A stretch of DNA of 56,619 nucleotides from Polaribacter sp. GTDB taxonomy: Bacteria > Bacteroidota > Bacteroidia > Flavobacteriales > Flavobacteriaceae. Below are positions 42,581-51,710 of the stretch, piece by piece. How positions within the stretch are numbered: position 1 is the first letter of the stretch; the number at the start of each line of letters is the position of its first letter. The DNA is taken from positions 1-56,619 of the forward strand of contig JAQWOR010000037.1 in assembly GCA_029245785.1 (NCBI GenBank), given 5' to 3'. The translations under genes and the position numbers were made by a program. Under the pieces are notes generated by a model. It had not been told where the DNA came from, did no database searches, and worked only from the letters and a program-made list of their open reading frames with translations.

Positions 42581-42973
42581 TAGGAAATAAAAGATTTAAA
42601 GGTAGGCTACAAAATACATAAATTTTTTGATAAACTGTTCTTAAAATATGGCTAAATTAGTTTGTGCTTTTTATAAAATGACGAATAGACTATTTTTTTT
42701 AACTTTAAAGACTCACTACATTTGTTGATATCTCCAGAGTGTATGAAATAAGAATTTAGGGTGTAGATCATCATTTTTTTGAATTAATTTTGTGAAAAGG
42801 AAAATTAAAAAAGGGGATTGAAAATTAGAAAAAGGGAGCTTTTAGCTCCCTTTTTTGTTGCACTATTTTTTGAATTTAAATAATGAAAAGTTAAAATGAT
42901 TGTATAAATTTGAATTTTATGATTATTATTTATAGTACTCAATATTGTCAATTTCTGCAGAAAGAAAGTTTTT
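42581..42973. other. 393-bp divergent intergenic region with possible small RNA
   Basis: Contains a TACATTTG -7-like element at 42717-42724 on the plus strand and a strong terminator at 42829-42856, with no ORF longer than ten codons between. A second -7-like element TAAATTTG at 42905-42912 probably serves the glycosyltransferase gene at 42974. The left part is the 5' flank of the AraC-type gene. Confidence 0.5.
42829..42856 (+). terminator. Strong terminator upstream of the glycosyltransferase genes
   Basis: Perfect stem AAAAAGGGAGCT / AGCTCCCTTTTT around a three-base loop, ending in T6. It stands between two divergent genes, so it ends a transcript with no annotated gene or insulates the next promoter. 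Confidence 0.8.
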
Positions 42974-44164
42974 ATGAATATAGGAATGATTTTAGACCAC
43001 ACGTTTCCTCCTGATCCAAGAGTTGAAAATGAAGCTATTGAATTGATAAAGGCAGGACATCATGTTTTTTTATTTTGTTTGACATATGGAGATGAGCGCT
43101 TAGAAGAAAAAATCAATGATATAAACGTTTGTAGGTATCTTTCAAATAAACTAGAATATAAACTGTCAGCCTTAGCATATACAATTCCTGTATATTCAAT
43201 GCTGATGAAAAAAAAAATTCATCACTTTTTATTAAAAAACAATATTGAAGCCATTCATATTCATGATATCAGAATTGCAGAAGCTGTCTTTTGGGCAAAT
43301 AAAAAAATACAACTTCCTACGGTTTTAGATTTGCATGATAACATGCCAGAAGTCATGAAATTATACCCTCATTTACAGAAATTTCCAGGAAAGCAATTGA
43401 TTTCTCCAAGAAAATGGAAACAAAAGGAAGAGCATTTTATAGAAAAGGCGACTAAGATTGTTACAGTTTCTCAAGAGTTTATAGATGAAGTTGTTCAGAG
43501 AACTAAAATAGTAAAAGACAAAATAATTTTAGTACCAAATACGGTGCGAAAATCGTTTTATAAAAATGCCGTGATAGACGAAAGCATCGTCAATCGCTAT
43601 CAAGGCAGTTTTGTGATTTTATATGTTGGCGATACGCATGTAAGAAGGGGGTTGCAGACAGCTATTTCTTCGGTAAAAGAACTTTCAATCCAAATTAAAA
43701 ACCTGAAATTGGTAATTGTTGGGAAAAACACAACAGATACTGTTTTAAAACAACAGGTTAAGGAGTTAGACATAGAACAATATGTAGATTTTGAAGGATG
43801 GCAAGATGTTGAATTATTTCCATCGTATATTGCTGCTAGTACTATTTGTATTTCTCCTTTGCACAGAAATGCGCAGCATGATGTTGCGTATGCAAACAAA
43901 ATATTTCAATACATGAGTTTTGGAAAGCCTCTTTTGGTGAGTGATGCGACTGCTCAAAAAAATTTAGTAGAAAAAATACAAGGAGGATTGGTACATAGAG
44001 AAAAAGATGCGGAAGATTTTTTACAAAAAATACTGCGCCTTTTTAAAGACCCCGAATTGTGCAAAGAATTAGGTGCCAACGGAACCGAATTTATAACAAC
44101 TAAATTTTCTTGGGAGATGACCTCTAAAAACTTAGTACATTTATACGATAATCTGAGCCCTTGA
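42974..44164 (+). CDS. Glycosyltransferase family 4
   Basis: A 396-aa GT-B enzyme. N-terminal acceptor domain (MILDHTFPPDPRVENEAIELI; LDLHDNMPEVMK), C-terminal donor domain with LYVGDTHVRRGLQTAI, the sugar-nucleotide region SPLHRNAQHDVAYANKIFQY and FGKPLLVSD, matching the family 4 EX7E area (with His/Asp variants). Adds a sugar to a lipid-linked or surface glycan. Its stop overlaps the next gene's TTG start (TTGA), so they are translationally coupled. Confidence 0.88.
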   Translation: MNIGMILDHTFPPDPRVENEAIELIKAGHHVFLFCLTYGDERLEEKINDINVCRYLSNKLEYKLSALAYTIPVYSMLMKKKIHHFLLKNNIEAIHIHDIRIAEAVFWANKKIQLPTVLDLHDNMPEVMKLYPHLQKFPGKQLISPRKWKQKEEHFIEKATKIVTVSQEFIDEVVQRTKIVKDKIILVPNTVRKSFYKNAVIDESIVNRYQGSFVILYVGDTHVRRGLQTAISSVKELSIQIKNLKLVIVGKNTTDTVLKQQVKELDIEQYVDFEGWQDVELFPSYIAASTICISPLHRNAQHDVAYANKIFQYMSFGKPLLVSDATAQKNLVEKIQGGLVHREKDAEDFLQKILRLFKDPELCKELGANGTEFITTKFSWEMTSKNLVHLYDNLSP

Positions 44165-45429
44165 AAGTTTTAATCATTACATATTATTGGCCTCCATCTG
44201 GTGGTTCTGGAGTGCAACGCTGGTTGAAATTTGTAAAATATTTACAAAATTTTGGTATTGAGCCTATTGTATATACTGTTAGCAATCCATTGTATCCAAC
44301 GATAGACAATTCGTTGCTAGATGAAATTCCAAAAGGAATTGAAGTGTTGAAAAAGCCGATCATAGACCCTCAAAGATTGGTTACTCGATTGTTTGGAAAG
44401 AAGACCGAAAATAATATAGGAAAATCTTCTCAAAAAGGATTCTTGCCATGGGTTCGAGGCAATTTCTTTATCCCAGATCCAAAAATGTTTTGGGTACGAC
44501 CTTCGGTGTCTTTCTTGAAAAAATATCTAAAAGAAAATAAGGTAGATGTTATTATTTCTACAGGGCCTCCACACAGCATGCACTTGATTGCAAAAAAACT
44601 GAAAGCAGCAACCAAGATACCTTGGATTGCAGATTTCAGAGATCCATGGTCTGGGCTGTACTACACCACTGATTTTAAACTCTCTAGTTTTGCAAGAAAA
44701 AGAAATGAAAAGCTAGAAAATGGCGTGCTTAAAAATGCAGATGTAGTGATTGCAGTTGGCGATTTTTTAAAGAAAGTATTGGAAGGAAAAGCATCCTTGG
44801 TCGAAGTAATTACCAACGGATACGACCAAGAGGTTTTTATCCAAAAAGCAACAACGTTGGACTCTCAATTTTCTATTGCCCATATAGGCCTGTTGCCTAA
44901 GCAAAGCAATCCACTTATTTTGTGGAAAGTATTGCAAGAAATTTGTGCTGTTGATACTGAGTTTTCAAGTTGTTTAGAGCTTCAAATGACAGGAAGTGTA
45001 AGTGAAGAAGTGATGGATAGTATTACAAGTCATTCCTTGTCAGAACATGTTGTAAGCAACGGGTATGTGACACATGAAAAAGCGATAGAGTTACAGCAAA
45101 AAGCACAGGTGCTTTTACTGCTAATTCCAAAGGTAGAAAACGCTAAAGGAATCATTACTGGAAAAATATTTGAATATGTTCAAGCAAAACGCCCTATCTT
45201 AGCTATTGGTCCAGAAGATGGAGATGTGGCAACAATTATAGAAGAAACAGCAAGTGGTGTTATTGTTGATTTTGAGGATGCTGAAAAATTGAAAGCAACC
45301 ATTTTAAGGATGTATAGAGATTTTAAAAAGAACAACTTAGTAGTTTCTTCTAAAAATGTAGAAAAATACCACCGGAAAGCCTTGACAGAAAAATTGTCAA
45401 AAATTATCAAAGAAACCATTCAGAATTGA
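44161..45429 (+). CDS. Glycosyltransferase family 4
   Basis: A 422-aa GT-B enzyme starting LKVLIITYYWPPSGGSGVQR, a glycine-rich acceptor-domain motif, with ISTGPPHSMHLIAKKLK and ADFRDPWSG in the first half. The donor domain has NGYDQEVF, VLLLLIPKVENAKGIITGKIFEYVQAKRPILAIG, the usual GKIFEY acid motif. The start is TTG at 44161; there is no nearby ATG and the homologous N-terminus begins here. It overlaps the preceding gene by four bases. Confidence 0.88.
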   Translation: MKVLIITYYWPPSGGSGVQRWLKFVKYLQNFGIEPIVYTVSNPLYPTIDNSLLDEIPKGIEVLKKPIIDPQRLVTRLFGKKTENNIGKSSQKGFLPWVRGNFFIPDPKMFWVRPSVSFLKKYLKENKVDVIISTGPPHSMHLIAKKLKAATKIPWIADFRDPWSGLYYTTDFKLSSFARKRNEKLENGVLKNADVVIAVGDFLKKVLEGKASLVEVITNGYDQEVFIQKATTLDSQFSIAHIGLLPKQSNPLILWKVLQEICAVDTEFSSCLELQMTGSVSEEVMDSITSHSLSEHVVSNGYVTHEKAIELQQKAQVLLLLIPKVENAKGIITGKIFEYVQAKRPILAIGPEDGDVATIIEETASGVIVDFEDAEKLKATILRMYRDFKKNNLVVSSKNVEKYHRKALTEKLSKIIKETIQN

Positions 45430-45482
45430 ATTGATGTTGCCTAAAACAAAAATCAACTTAGTTATAAATTAATTTAGTAGCC

Positions 45483-46931
45483 TTGGGAATTGTACTCAAA
45501 CAATCGTTTAAAAACACCGTTGTCATCTTTGCAGCTTTTGCAATTGGAGGGGTAAATGCACTGTTTTTATACACCCGATTTTTAACTGACGAATATTATG
45601 GGTTGGTTACCTACTTATTGTCTACGGCCAATCTTTTAATGCCGTTAACTGCATTTGGGGTACACTATTCTATTGTCAAATTTTATTCCTCTTATACTTC
45701 GAAGAAAGAAAAAGATAAGTTCTTGAGCGCTTCCTTGTTGTTGCCCTTATGTATTGCGCTTCCTTTTGGTTTTATAGGCACGCTGTTTTATGAACAAATC
45801 GGAATCTATCTCTCTCAAGAAAATGAAATTATTAAAGACTTTACTTGGGTCATCTATTTGGTAGCCGTTGCTACAGCATATTTTGAAGTTTTTTATGCTT
45901 GGGCAAAAGTACACCTGCAATCTGTTTTTGGAAATGTTTTAAGAGAATTGTTTTCTAGAGTAACTGTGCTAATATTATTACTATTGGTGTATGCAGACAT
46001 CATTGAGCAAACAGAATTTATATACTACCTAACAGCTGCTTATTTTGTGAGAACCTTTCTTATGATGGGCTATGCGTTTAGTTTGTATCGACCAACATTT
46101 ACATTTCAGTTTCCAGAAAACTATACAGCCGTTTTTAAATACGCTTTTTATATTATTTTGGCAGGTTCTGCAGGTGCTATTTTATTAGATATTGATAAGG
46201 TAATGCTGCCTCAAAAGAAAGTGATTGAGTTGGCGGCCTATTATGCGGTTGCAGTCTATATTGCTGCTGTTATTGAAGCTCCTGGAAGGGCGATGGCACA
46301 AATTGTTCAGCCGCTTACAGCAAAAGCGCTGAATGAAAACAATACAACAGAAATTGCTTCATTATATAAAAGAACATCCATCAACTTAGTATTGATTTGC
46401 GGCTTGCTCTTTTTGTTGGTCAACTTAAATATTGATCAATTGTACCTACTAATTAATGAGAACTATTCTGGAGGAACTTATGTGGTACTCATGATTTCAA
46501 TTGCCAAATTGTACACACTGTTTTTAGGTAATAACGGAGCCATTATTTCGAATTCTAAGCATTATAAAATCTTATTACCCTATGCCGTTGTAATGGCAAT
46601 ATCGGTGTATTTCTTGAATGATTGGTTAATTGATGTGTATGGAATGAACGGAGCAGCCTTATCAACCTTAGTGGTAATTTTAATCTTTAATACCTTAAAA
46701 TTGTGGTATGTGAAAAAGAAATTTAACATGCTTCCTTTTAGTAATAAAACAGGGCTATTATTGCTAATTATTGCAGGGTTTTACGGAATGTTTTATTTCT
46801 GGAATTTTAGCTTTCATCCCATCGTAAACATCGTTTTAAAGAGCACATTAATTGCTGTAACATATCTATGGATTGTGTGGAAACTAAAAATATCTGTAGA
46901 GATTAACAAAATTTTAGATACCTATCTATAG
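45483..46931 (+). CDS. Oligosaccharide flippase (Wzx/MATE-like polysaccharide exporter)
   Basis: A 482-aa membrane protein with about fourteen helices. Begins GIVLKQSFKNTVVIFAAFAIGGVNALFLYTRFLT, the common N-terminus of Bacteroidota lipopolysaccharide/O-antigen flippases (first residues shown across two segments: GIVLKQSFKNT, GGVNALFLYTRFL). Flips undecaprenyl-linked glycans across the inner membrane. The start is TTG at 45483, with no alternative ATG in the first 50 codons. It forms a surface-polysaccharide unit with the two glycosyltransferases. Its 3' end overlaps the convergent DUF6122 gene by six bases. Confidence 0.87.
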   Translation: MGIVLKQSFKNTVVIFAAFAIGGVNALFLYTRFLTDEYYGLVTYLLSTANLLMPLTAFGVHYSIVKFYSSYTSKKEKDKFLSASLLLPLCIALPFGFIGTLFYEQIGIYLSQENEIIKDFTWVIYLVAVATAYFEVFYAWAKVHLQSVFGNVLRELFSRVTVLILLLLVYADIIEQTEFIYYLTAAYFVRTFLMMGYAFSLYRPTFTFQFPENYTAVFKYAFYIILAGSAGAILLDIDKVMLPQKKVIELAAYYAVAVYIAAVIEAPGRAMAQIVQPLTAKALNENNTTEIASLYKRTSINLVLICGLLFLLVNLNIDQLYLLINENYSGGTYVVLMISIAKLYTLFLGNNGAIISNSKHYKILLPYAVVMAISVYFLNDWLIDVYGMNGAALSTLVVILIFNTLKLWYVKKKFNMLPFSNKTGLLLLIIAGFYGMFYFWNFSFHPIVNIVLKSTLIAVTYLWIVWKLKISVEINKILDTYL

Positions 46932-47234
46932 GTAGCAATCTATCCCATCTGCCAACATGTGTAAAAGCAATCCGATGGCAATAATTCGCGTTTTTTTAAA
47001 GCAGATTAAAACACAGTAAATTCCGATGGCATAATAACTGTGCAATGGATGAAAATTGATGCTACATCTGTTTGGATCAAATAAAGGGGTTGCCAATAAG
47101 TGATCTAGATCAACAAGCATTGTCAGTAAAAAAATTCCGAAAACAGCTAGCCATTTTTTTCTAAAAAAGAAAAAGGCAATACAAGCTGGAACAATAAAGT
47201 GAAATCCGTAATGTAGTATAAATTTTAAGGTCAT
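46926..47234 (-). CDS. DUF6122 family membrane protein
   Basis: A 102-aa protein with three to four membrane helices. Conserved His/Asp residues: ILHYGFHFIVP, LLTMLVDLDHLLATPLFDPNR, NFHPLHSYYAI, and LLLHMLADGIDCYL. The pattern resembles LexA-binding/YdjM-type metal-dependent hydrolases of the inner membrane. Overlaps wbqC by four bases as the last gene of the par-dap-lep operon. Confidence 0.8.
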   Translation of the reverse strand: MTLKFILHYGFHFIVPACIAFFFFRKKWLAVFGIFLLTMLVDLDHLLATPLFDPNRCSINFHPLHSYYAIGIYCVLICFKKTRIIAIGLLLHMLADGIDCYL

Positions 47235-47836
47235 TTTAGTTTTTCTAAAAAGCTAATCGCATTCGGACCTTCCATAAACAACAAGTCTAACATTGATAAG
47301 TTGGGGATAAAACCATGCTTATCATCAAATAACTGAATGTAGTGATCAAAATGAATTGCCGGGTTTTGTTTTGCATTGGCTAATAGCCGATAATCTTCTG
47401 TTGCTTTCGGAACAAATTCAGTAGTTTTTGAATAGGTGTCTGGTAGTTGTAGCGCATCCATCAGAAACAAAAAAGTATCGATCGTTACATCGAGTAAATA
47501 GGTGTATTTTTTTGTAAATATGGGCTGTAAATCATCTTGATAGAATTCGAAAAATGGCGAATTTCGATAGGCGGTTTGGATGGATTTTAAATGTTGGCTT
47601 TGCCAAGAGTATCCTGTATCTATTAAAGTGTCTTTCGTTTTTTTTCGCTGAGAGCTTTCTAAATGTTTGATAGGGATGTTCAACAACTGTTTTCCGTTGG
47701 CGCCATAAATATAACAGCGATTTCGATAGGTTTGCTTTTGAAAATTATCTTCCACCTCAAATACAATTTCAGGTGTTTTTACAAGGGCAGCATACTGTGC
47801 GATTGGTGAAAAATATGTCGGTAAAAAGAGCGCCAT
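47231..47836 (-). CDS. WbqC-like family protein
   Basis: 201 aa. Begins MALFLPTYFSPIAQYAAL, followed by YRNRCYIYGANGKQLLNIPIKH and SWQSQHLKSIQTAYRNSPFFEFY, the two motifs of the WbqC family, which lies in glycan clusters and near lepB in flavobacteria. Enzymatic role is uncertain; proposed as an aminotransferase-associated or acylation factor. The start at 47836 is used, because the frame's first start at 47842 is TTG. Confidence 0.85.
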   Translation of the reverse strand: MALFLPTYFSPIAQYAALVKTPEIVFEVEDNFQKQTYRNRCYIYGANGKQLLNIPIKHLESSQRKKTKDTLIDTGYSWQSQHLKSIQTAYRNSPFFEFYQDDLQPIFTKKYTYLLDVTIDTFLFLMDALQLPDTYSKTTEFVPKATEDYRLLANAKQNPAIHFDHYIQLFDDKHGFIPNLSMLDLLFMEGPNAISFLEKLK

Positions 47837-47863
47837 ATACAAATGTTCAAAAGAGATCGAAAA

Positions 47864-49450
47864 TTAGGTTGTTTTTTTACGTTTTCTGTAATAATTGATT
47901 GCAAAGTACAGTGCCAGCGAAATGATGAAAAAGTTAAAATACGAAACAGGTTTTCCGCTTCCTCCAACGGTTGTAAACATTCTGTCCCAGCGTATAGATT
48001 TTAATTTAGCGATAAAATTTGGAGCATTTGGGTCCCAGCTCAACCAAATAAATACCGGTTTTCCTACCACATGATCAAAAGGAACATAACCCCAATACCG
48101 AGCATCTAGAGAGCTTTGTCTATTGTCTCCCATCATCCAATAATAATCTTGCTTAAAGGTATAGGTGGTCGCTTTTTTTCCATTGATATAATAGGCATCA
48201 CCGTTAATGGTAAAATTATTGTGCTCATATCGTCTAATGATTTGCTCATAAAATGAAATGGATGTTGCATTCAGCGCAACGGTTTCTCCCTTTTTAGGTA
48301 TGTAAATAGGACCGTAATTGTCTTGACTCCAAGCAAATTGAGGATTGTGAGGAAAAAGCTTTTCATCATAAATGCCTTTTGGATCGATGTTTTTAGTTAT
48401 GCTTTTAACAAGTGGATTTTTACTCAGTAGTGAGGCTTCCTCGTCTGTTAAGTTGAAAAGATATTTTCCATCCCGAATGGCACCTTCTCTAACATTATAC
48501 CGTGCAATAGTTTGTTTGTTAAAAGAGACTCCTTGTGTGTCAACGGTAAAATAATATTGTGTTCTTGCTCTATCTGGAAGCACCGTTCTTTTTCCATTAA
48601 TATAAATATAACCATCTCTAATTTCTAGAGAATCTCCAGGAATGGCAACACAGCGCTTTACATAGTTGGTTCTTTTATCTAAAGGCTTATAGGTGAATTT
48701 CCCTGAAGTATCTCCCCACATTGTTTTTAAAGAATCTGCAGGCCAACTAAAAACTACAATGTCATTTCGGCTGATTTTTTGAAAACCAGGAACACGCAGG
48801 TACGGCAGTGAAAGTTTGTTTTTCCAGGAGCTTTCATAGCTGTCTGCATCAGAATTAGAAACATAAGATTTTCCTAAAAAAGGAAGGGTGTCATGTACCA
48901 TAGGTGCAGAAATTGCGGTCATCGGTACCCTTGCGCCGTAATGAAACTTACTTACAAAAAGATAGTCGCCCACATACAGTGTTTTTTCTAATGAAGACGT
49001 TGGGATTGTGTACGGCTGCATAAAATAAGTGTGCACCAACGTCGCTGCAATAATTGCAAAAGCTACTGAGCTGATCCATTCTCCCAAGTTGCTTTGGGGT
49101 TCTAAACTTCTGTTTTCTACATAAGTACTGTTGGTAGCATAGTTCAAATAAAACAAATAAAAGCCTAAGGTTAGTACCGCCAATACAGTGTCTTTTCGGC
49201 TATTAAATCCAAAACTTCTACAGGTTTCTATCCATACTATTGGAAACATCAATAGGTTAACAATGGGAACAAAGAGGAGCAAAACCCACCATTTTGATCG
49301 GTTGATTATTTGCATTAAAACAATGGCGTTGTATATAGGAACGGCTGCCTCCCAAGCTTTTCTTCCCGCCTTCACGTACAATTTCCATGTTGCTAAAAAG
49401 TGAAGAACTTGAATGCTTAAAAAGAATATAAATAATTCGGTAAATGTCAT
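47864..49450 (-). CDS. lepB: Signal peptidase I with DUF5684 N-terminal domain
   Basis: Removes signal peptides from exported proteins. The 528-aa length is long, as usual in Bacteroidota. An N-terminal membrane part with DUF5684-like sequence (FLATWKLYVKAGRKAWEAAV; PIYNAIVLMQI) precedes the S26 peptidase: catalytic Ser in IPTSSLEKTLYVGDY near residue 153, catalytic Lys in NYVKRCVAIPGDSLEIRDG near 263, and box E MMGDNRQSSLDARYWGYVP. A C-terminal membrane helix with a basic tail (YYRKRKKTT) follows. Start is the ATG at 49450. Confidence 0.93.
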   Translation of the reverse strand: MTFTELFIFFLSIQVLHFLATWKLYVKAGRKAWEAAVPIYNAIVLMQIINRSKWWVLLLFVPIVNLLMFPIVWIETCRSFGFNSRKDTVLAVLTLGFYLFYLNYATNSTYVENRSLEPQSNLGEWISSVAFAIIAATLVHTYFMQPYTIPTSSLEKTLYVGDYLFVSKFHYGARVPMTAISAPMVHDTLPFLGKSYVSNSDADSYESSWKNKLSLPYLRVPGFQKISRNDIVVFSWPADSLKTMWGDTSGKFTYKPLDKRTNYVKRCVAIPGDSLEIRDGYIYINGKRTVLPDRARTQYYFTVDTQGVSFNKQTIARYNVREGAIRDGKYLFNLTDEEASLLSKNPLVKSITKNIDPKGIYDEKLFPHNPQFAWSQDNYGPIYIPKKGETVALNATSISFYEQIIRRYEHNNFTINGDAYYINGKKATTYTFKQDYYWMMGDNRQSSLDARYWGYVPFDHVVGKPVFIWLSWDPNAPNFIAKLKSIRWDRMFTTVGGSGKPVSYFNFFIISLALYFAINYYRKRKKTT

Positions 49451-49464
49451 AATTTAAAAATTTG

Positions 49465-49487
49465 TCATTTCTAAAAAGTAGAAATGA
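49465..49487 (-). terminator. Hairpin between dapB and lepB
   Basis: Perfect 9-bp stem TCATTTCTA (49465-49473) / TAGAAATGA (49479-49487), 5-base loop. On the minus strand it is followed by CAAATTTTT. A weak terminator or processing site within the operon. Confidence 0.35.
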
Positions 49488-49537
49488 TAGTTGTTAGGCT
49501 TTTAGTAAGCAAAAATGTTACAAACTTGATGTTTGTT

Positions 49538-50239
49538 TTAACCAATATTTAACACATCTTTCATGGTGTAAACTCCTTTTTTGTCTTGTAGCCACTCTGC
49601 TGCCACAACAGCCCCTAAGGCAAAACCTTGTCGGTTGTGTGCCGTGTGTTTTATTTCGATGCTGTCTACCGTTGAGGTATATTCTACAGTATGTGTTCCA
49701 GGCACATCAGCAATTCTCTTTGCTGTGATAGGAATTATTTCTTCGGAGGTGTTTTTGTCTAATTTCCACGCAGTTTTAGAGCTATTGCCTATGATTCCTT
49801 CTGCCAATGTAATTGCAGTTCCACTTGGCGCGTCTAATTTTCTTGTATGGTGTATTTCTTCAAGTGTAATGCTATAGTCATTTAAAGAGCTCATCATTTT
49901 TGCTAGCTGAGCGTTCAGTTCGAAAAAAATATTGACACCCAAGCTAAAGTTAGATGCGTAGATAAAAGCACCTTTTTTTTGATGGCACAATTCAATTACA
50001 TCATCATACTTTTCTAACCAACCTGTGGTTCCTGAAACGATAGGAACCGCATTGTTGATACAGTTAGTAATGTTGGTAAAAGCAGCTGTAGGAACACTAA
50101 AATCAATAGCAACATCTGCTTTTGTGATATTGTAAGGAGCAGTGCCGTCGTCTTTAATTACAATTTTATGCCCTCTTTGCAAAGCGATTTTTTCAATCTC
50201 TTTACCCATTCTTCCGTAACCAAGTAATGCAATTTTCAT
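49538..50239 (-). CDS. dapB: 4-hydroxy-tetrahydrodipicolinate reductase
   Basis: Lysine and diaminopimelate pathway enzyme reducing hydroxy-tetrahydrodipicolinate with NAD(P)H. 233 aa. Dinucleotide motif MKIALLGYGRMGKEIEKIA at the start, VAIDFSVPTA, VSGTTGW, the catalytic EIHHTRKLDAPSGTA and RQGFALGAVVAAEWL at the end. Start 50239 is chosen (MKIALLGYGRMGK); the frame upstream reads into DUF5683. Stop of DUF5683 lies one base before. Confidence 0.94.
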   Translation of the reverse strand: MKIALLGYGRMGKEIEKIALQRGHKIVIKDDGTAPYNITKADVAIDFSVPTAAFTNITNCINNAVPIVSGTTGWLEKYDDVIELCHQKKGAFIYASNFSLGVNIFFELNAQLAKMMSSLNDYSITLEEIHHTRKLDAPSGTAITLAEGIIGNSSKTAWKLDKNTSEEIIPITAKRIADVPGTHTVEYTSTVDSIEIKHTAHNRQGFALGAVVAAEWLQDKKGVYTMKDVLNIG

Positions 50240-50240
50240 T

Positions 50241-50822
50241 TTAAAAAGAGTATTTAAATACCAATCCAACTTTCGGCGTGTCAAAAGTAATAGGGTCTGA
50301 AACGATCATGGGGCTGAATGTAATATTGTCATTGGTGTTAAATTGTAATAAATGTGCATCTACACTTGCTTCAACAACTTGTAAGACATAGAGAAGCACT
50401 GTTGTTAGCAAAGACAAATCTCTGTTTTTTTTCAATACCTTTTGAGCGTTGATTAAGCCATTTCTAGAGATAAGGATCGTGCCGTCATCGTTTGTAAACT
50501 CATCTTGCAGCCCTGCTTCACGAATTTTAAAGGCAGTTCTATAACGGTCGTATTCTTCATTGTTGGTTATATAAAAATAAATGCTAGTTCCTAAAGCTCC
50601 CCAAACTATCGGAGCTTTCCAGTATTTTTTGTTATAGAGTTGTCCCATTCCAGGAAAAACGGCAGAATAAAAAGCCGCTTTTGCGGGTGCTAGCGGATTG
50701 TAATCACTGCTTTCTAATTGAAGTAGAGGTGTTGTTTTTACTCGAGTAGAATCTTTTTGTGCACTTGCGCTCAAGGCGATAAACACAAAGAAAAAAAGCC
50801 CTATTTTTTTTAGCGATAACAC
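50241..50822 (-). CDS. DUF5683 domain protein, exported
   Basis: 193 aa. Signal peptide (IGLFFFVFIALSASAQ), then LAPAKAAFYSAVFPGMGQLYNKKYWKAPIVWGALG and NEEYDRYRTAFKIRE, the DUF5683 core found next to parB in Bacteroidota (segments LAPAKAAFYSAVFPGMGQ and YNKKYWKAPIVW). Envelope protein of unknown function. The start is GTG at 50822, directly after the parB TAA. It separates parAB from dapB in a very tight operon. Confidence 0.85.
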   Translation of the reverse strand: MLSLKKIGLFFFVFIALSASAQKDSTRVKTTPLLQLESSDYNPLAPAKAAFYSAVFPGMGQLYNKKYWKAPIVWGALGTSIYFYITNNEEYDRYRTAFKIREAGLQDEFTNDDGTILISRNGLINAQKVLKKNRDLSLLTTVLLYVLQVVEASVDAHLLQFNTNDNITFSPMIVSDPITFDTPKVGLVFKYSF

Positions 50823-51710
50823 TTATTTGAGTAAGTTTTTAATTCTGTTAAAGTCTTCTTCTGATTGAAAAGGAATTGTTAGTTTTCCTTTTCCTTTTTT
50901 ATTGATTGAAACATCAATTTTAGCTCCAAAATAAGCATTTAATTCTGCGATATTTTTTTTGATATAGGCTGGAACTTGCTTTTTAGTGTGACCTGTTTTT
51001 TTTCCTTCTTTAAAGGTTTTTACTAGTTCTTCGGTTTGTCTTACAGAGAGTTTATCTTTTACGATTTTACTGTAAATGTTTAGTTGATTTTCAGAAGTAT
51101 CAATATTAATCAATGCCCTACCATGCCCCATTGAAATAAAACCATCTCTAATACCGGTTTGAATGATCGGGTCTAGTTTTAGCAATCGCAAATAGTTGGT
51201 AACGGTTGATCTTTTTTTACCAACTCGAACACTTAATTGTTCTTGAGTCAACTGAATTTCCTCCATCAGTCGTTGGTAAGAAAGTGCCACTTCAATAGGA
51301 TCTAAGTTTTTACGTTGTATGTTTTCTACCAATGCCATTTCTAGCATTTCTTGATCGTTTGCCAATCTAATGTAGGCAGGAATTGTTAAGTTCCCTATAA
51401 TCTTAGAAGCCCTAAATCTACGTTCTCCAGAGACTAGCTGAAATGTATTTCCTTCAGATTTACGTACGGTAATGGGTTGTATTACCCCTAGTTCTTGAAT
51501 GGAGTTTGCTAATTCTTGTAAGGCGTTTTCATCAAAATGAGTTCTTGGCTGAAAAGGATTGACAGTAATATTTGCCAATTCAATTTCTACAATATTACCT
51601 ACTAATTTGTCAGCATTCTTATCTGAAGCAGCCATGATGTCAACAGCAGATTCTTTTAGTAGGGCAGATAATCCTCTGCCTAATGCTTGCTTTTTTGTTG
51701 CTTTTGCCAT
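50823..51710 (-). CDS. parB: Chromosome-partitioning protein ParB
   Basis: CTP-dependent DNA clamp that loads at parS and works with ParA. 295 aa. N-terminal MAKATKKQALGRGLSALLK (ParA-stimulating), ParB/Srx domain with NPFQPRTHFDENALQELANS and the CTP-binding VSGERRFRASKI, then the helix-turn-helix (TQEQLSVRVGKKRSTVTNYL) and the C-terminal dimerisation region. Starts at 51710, one base after the parA stop. Confidence 0.95.
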   Translation of the reverse strand: MAKATKKQALGRGLSALLKESAVDIMAASDKNADKLVGNIVEIELANITVNPFQPRTHFDENALQELANSIQELGVIQPITVRKSEGNTFQLVSGERRFRASKIIGNLTIPAYIRLANDQEMLEMALVENIQRKNLDPIEVALSYQRLMEEIQLTQEQLSVRVGKKRSTVTNYLRLLKLDPIIQTGIRDGFISMGHGRALINIDTSENQLNIYSKIVKDKLSVRQTEELVKTFKEGKKTGHTKKQVPAYIKKNIAELNAYFGAKIDVSINKKGKGKLTIPFQSEEDFNRIKNLLK

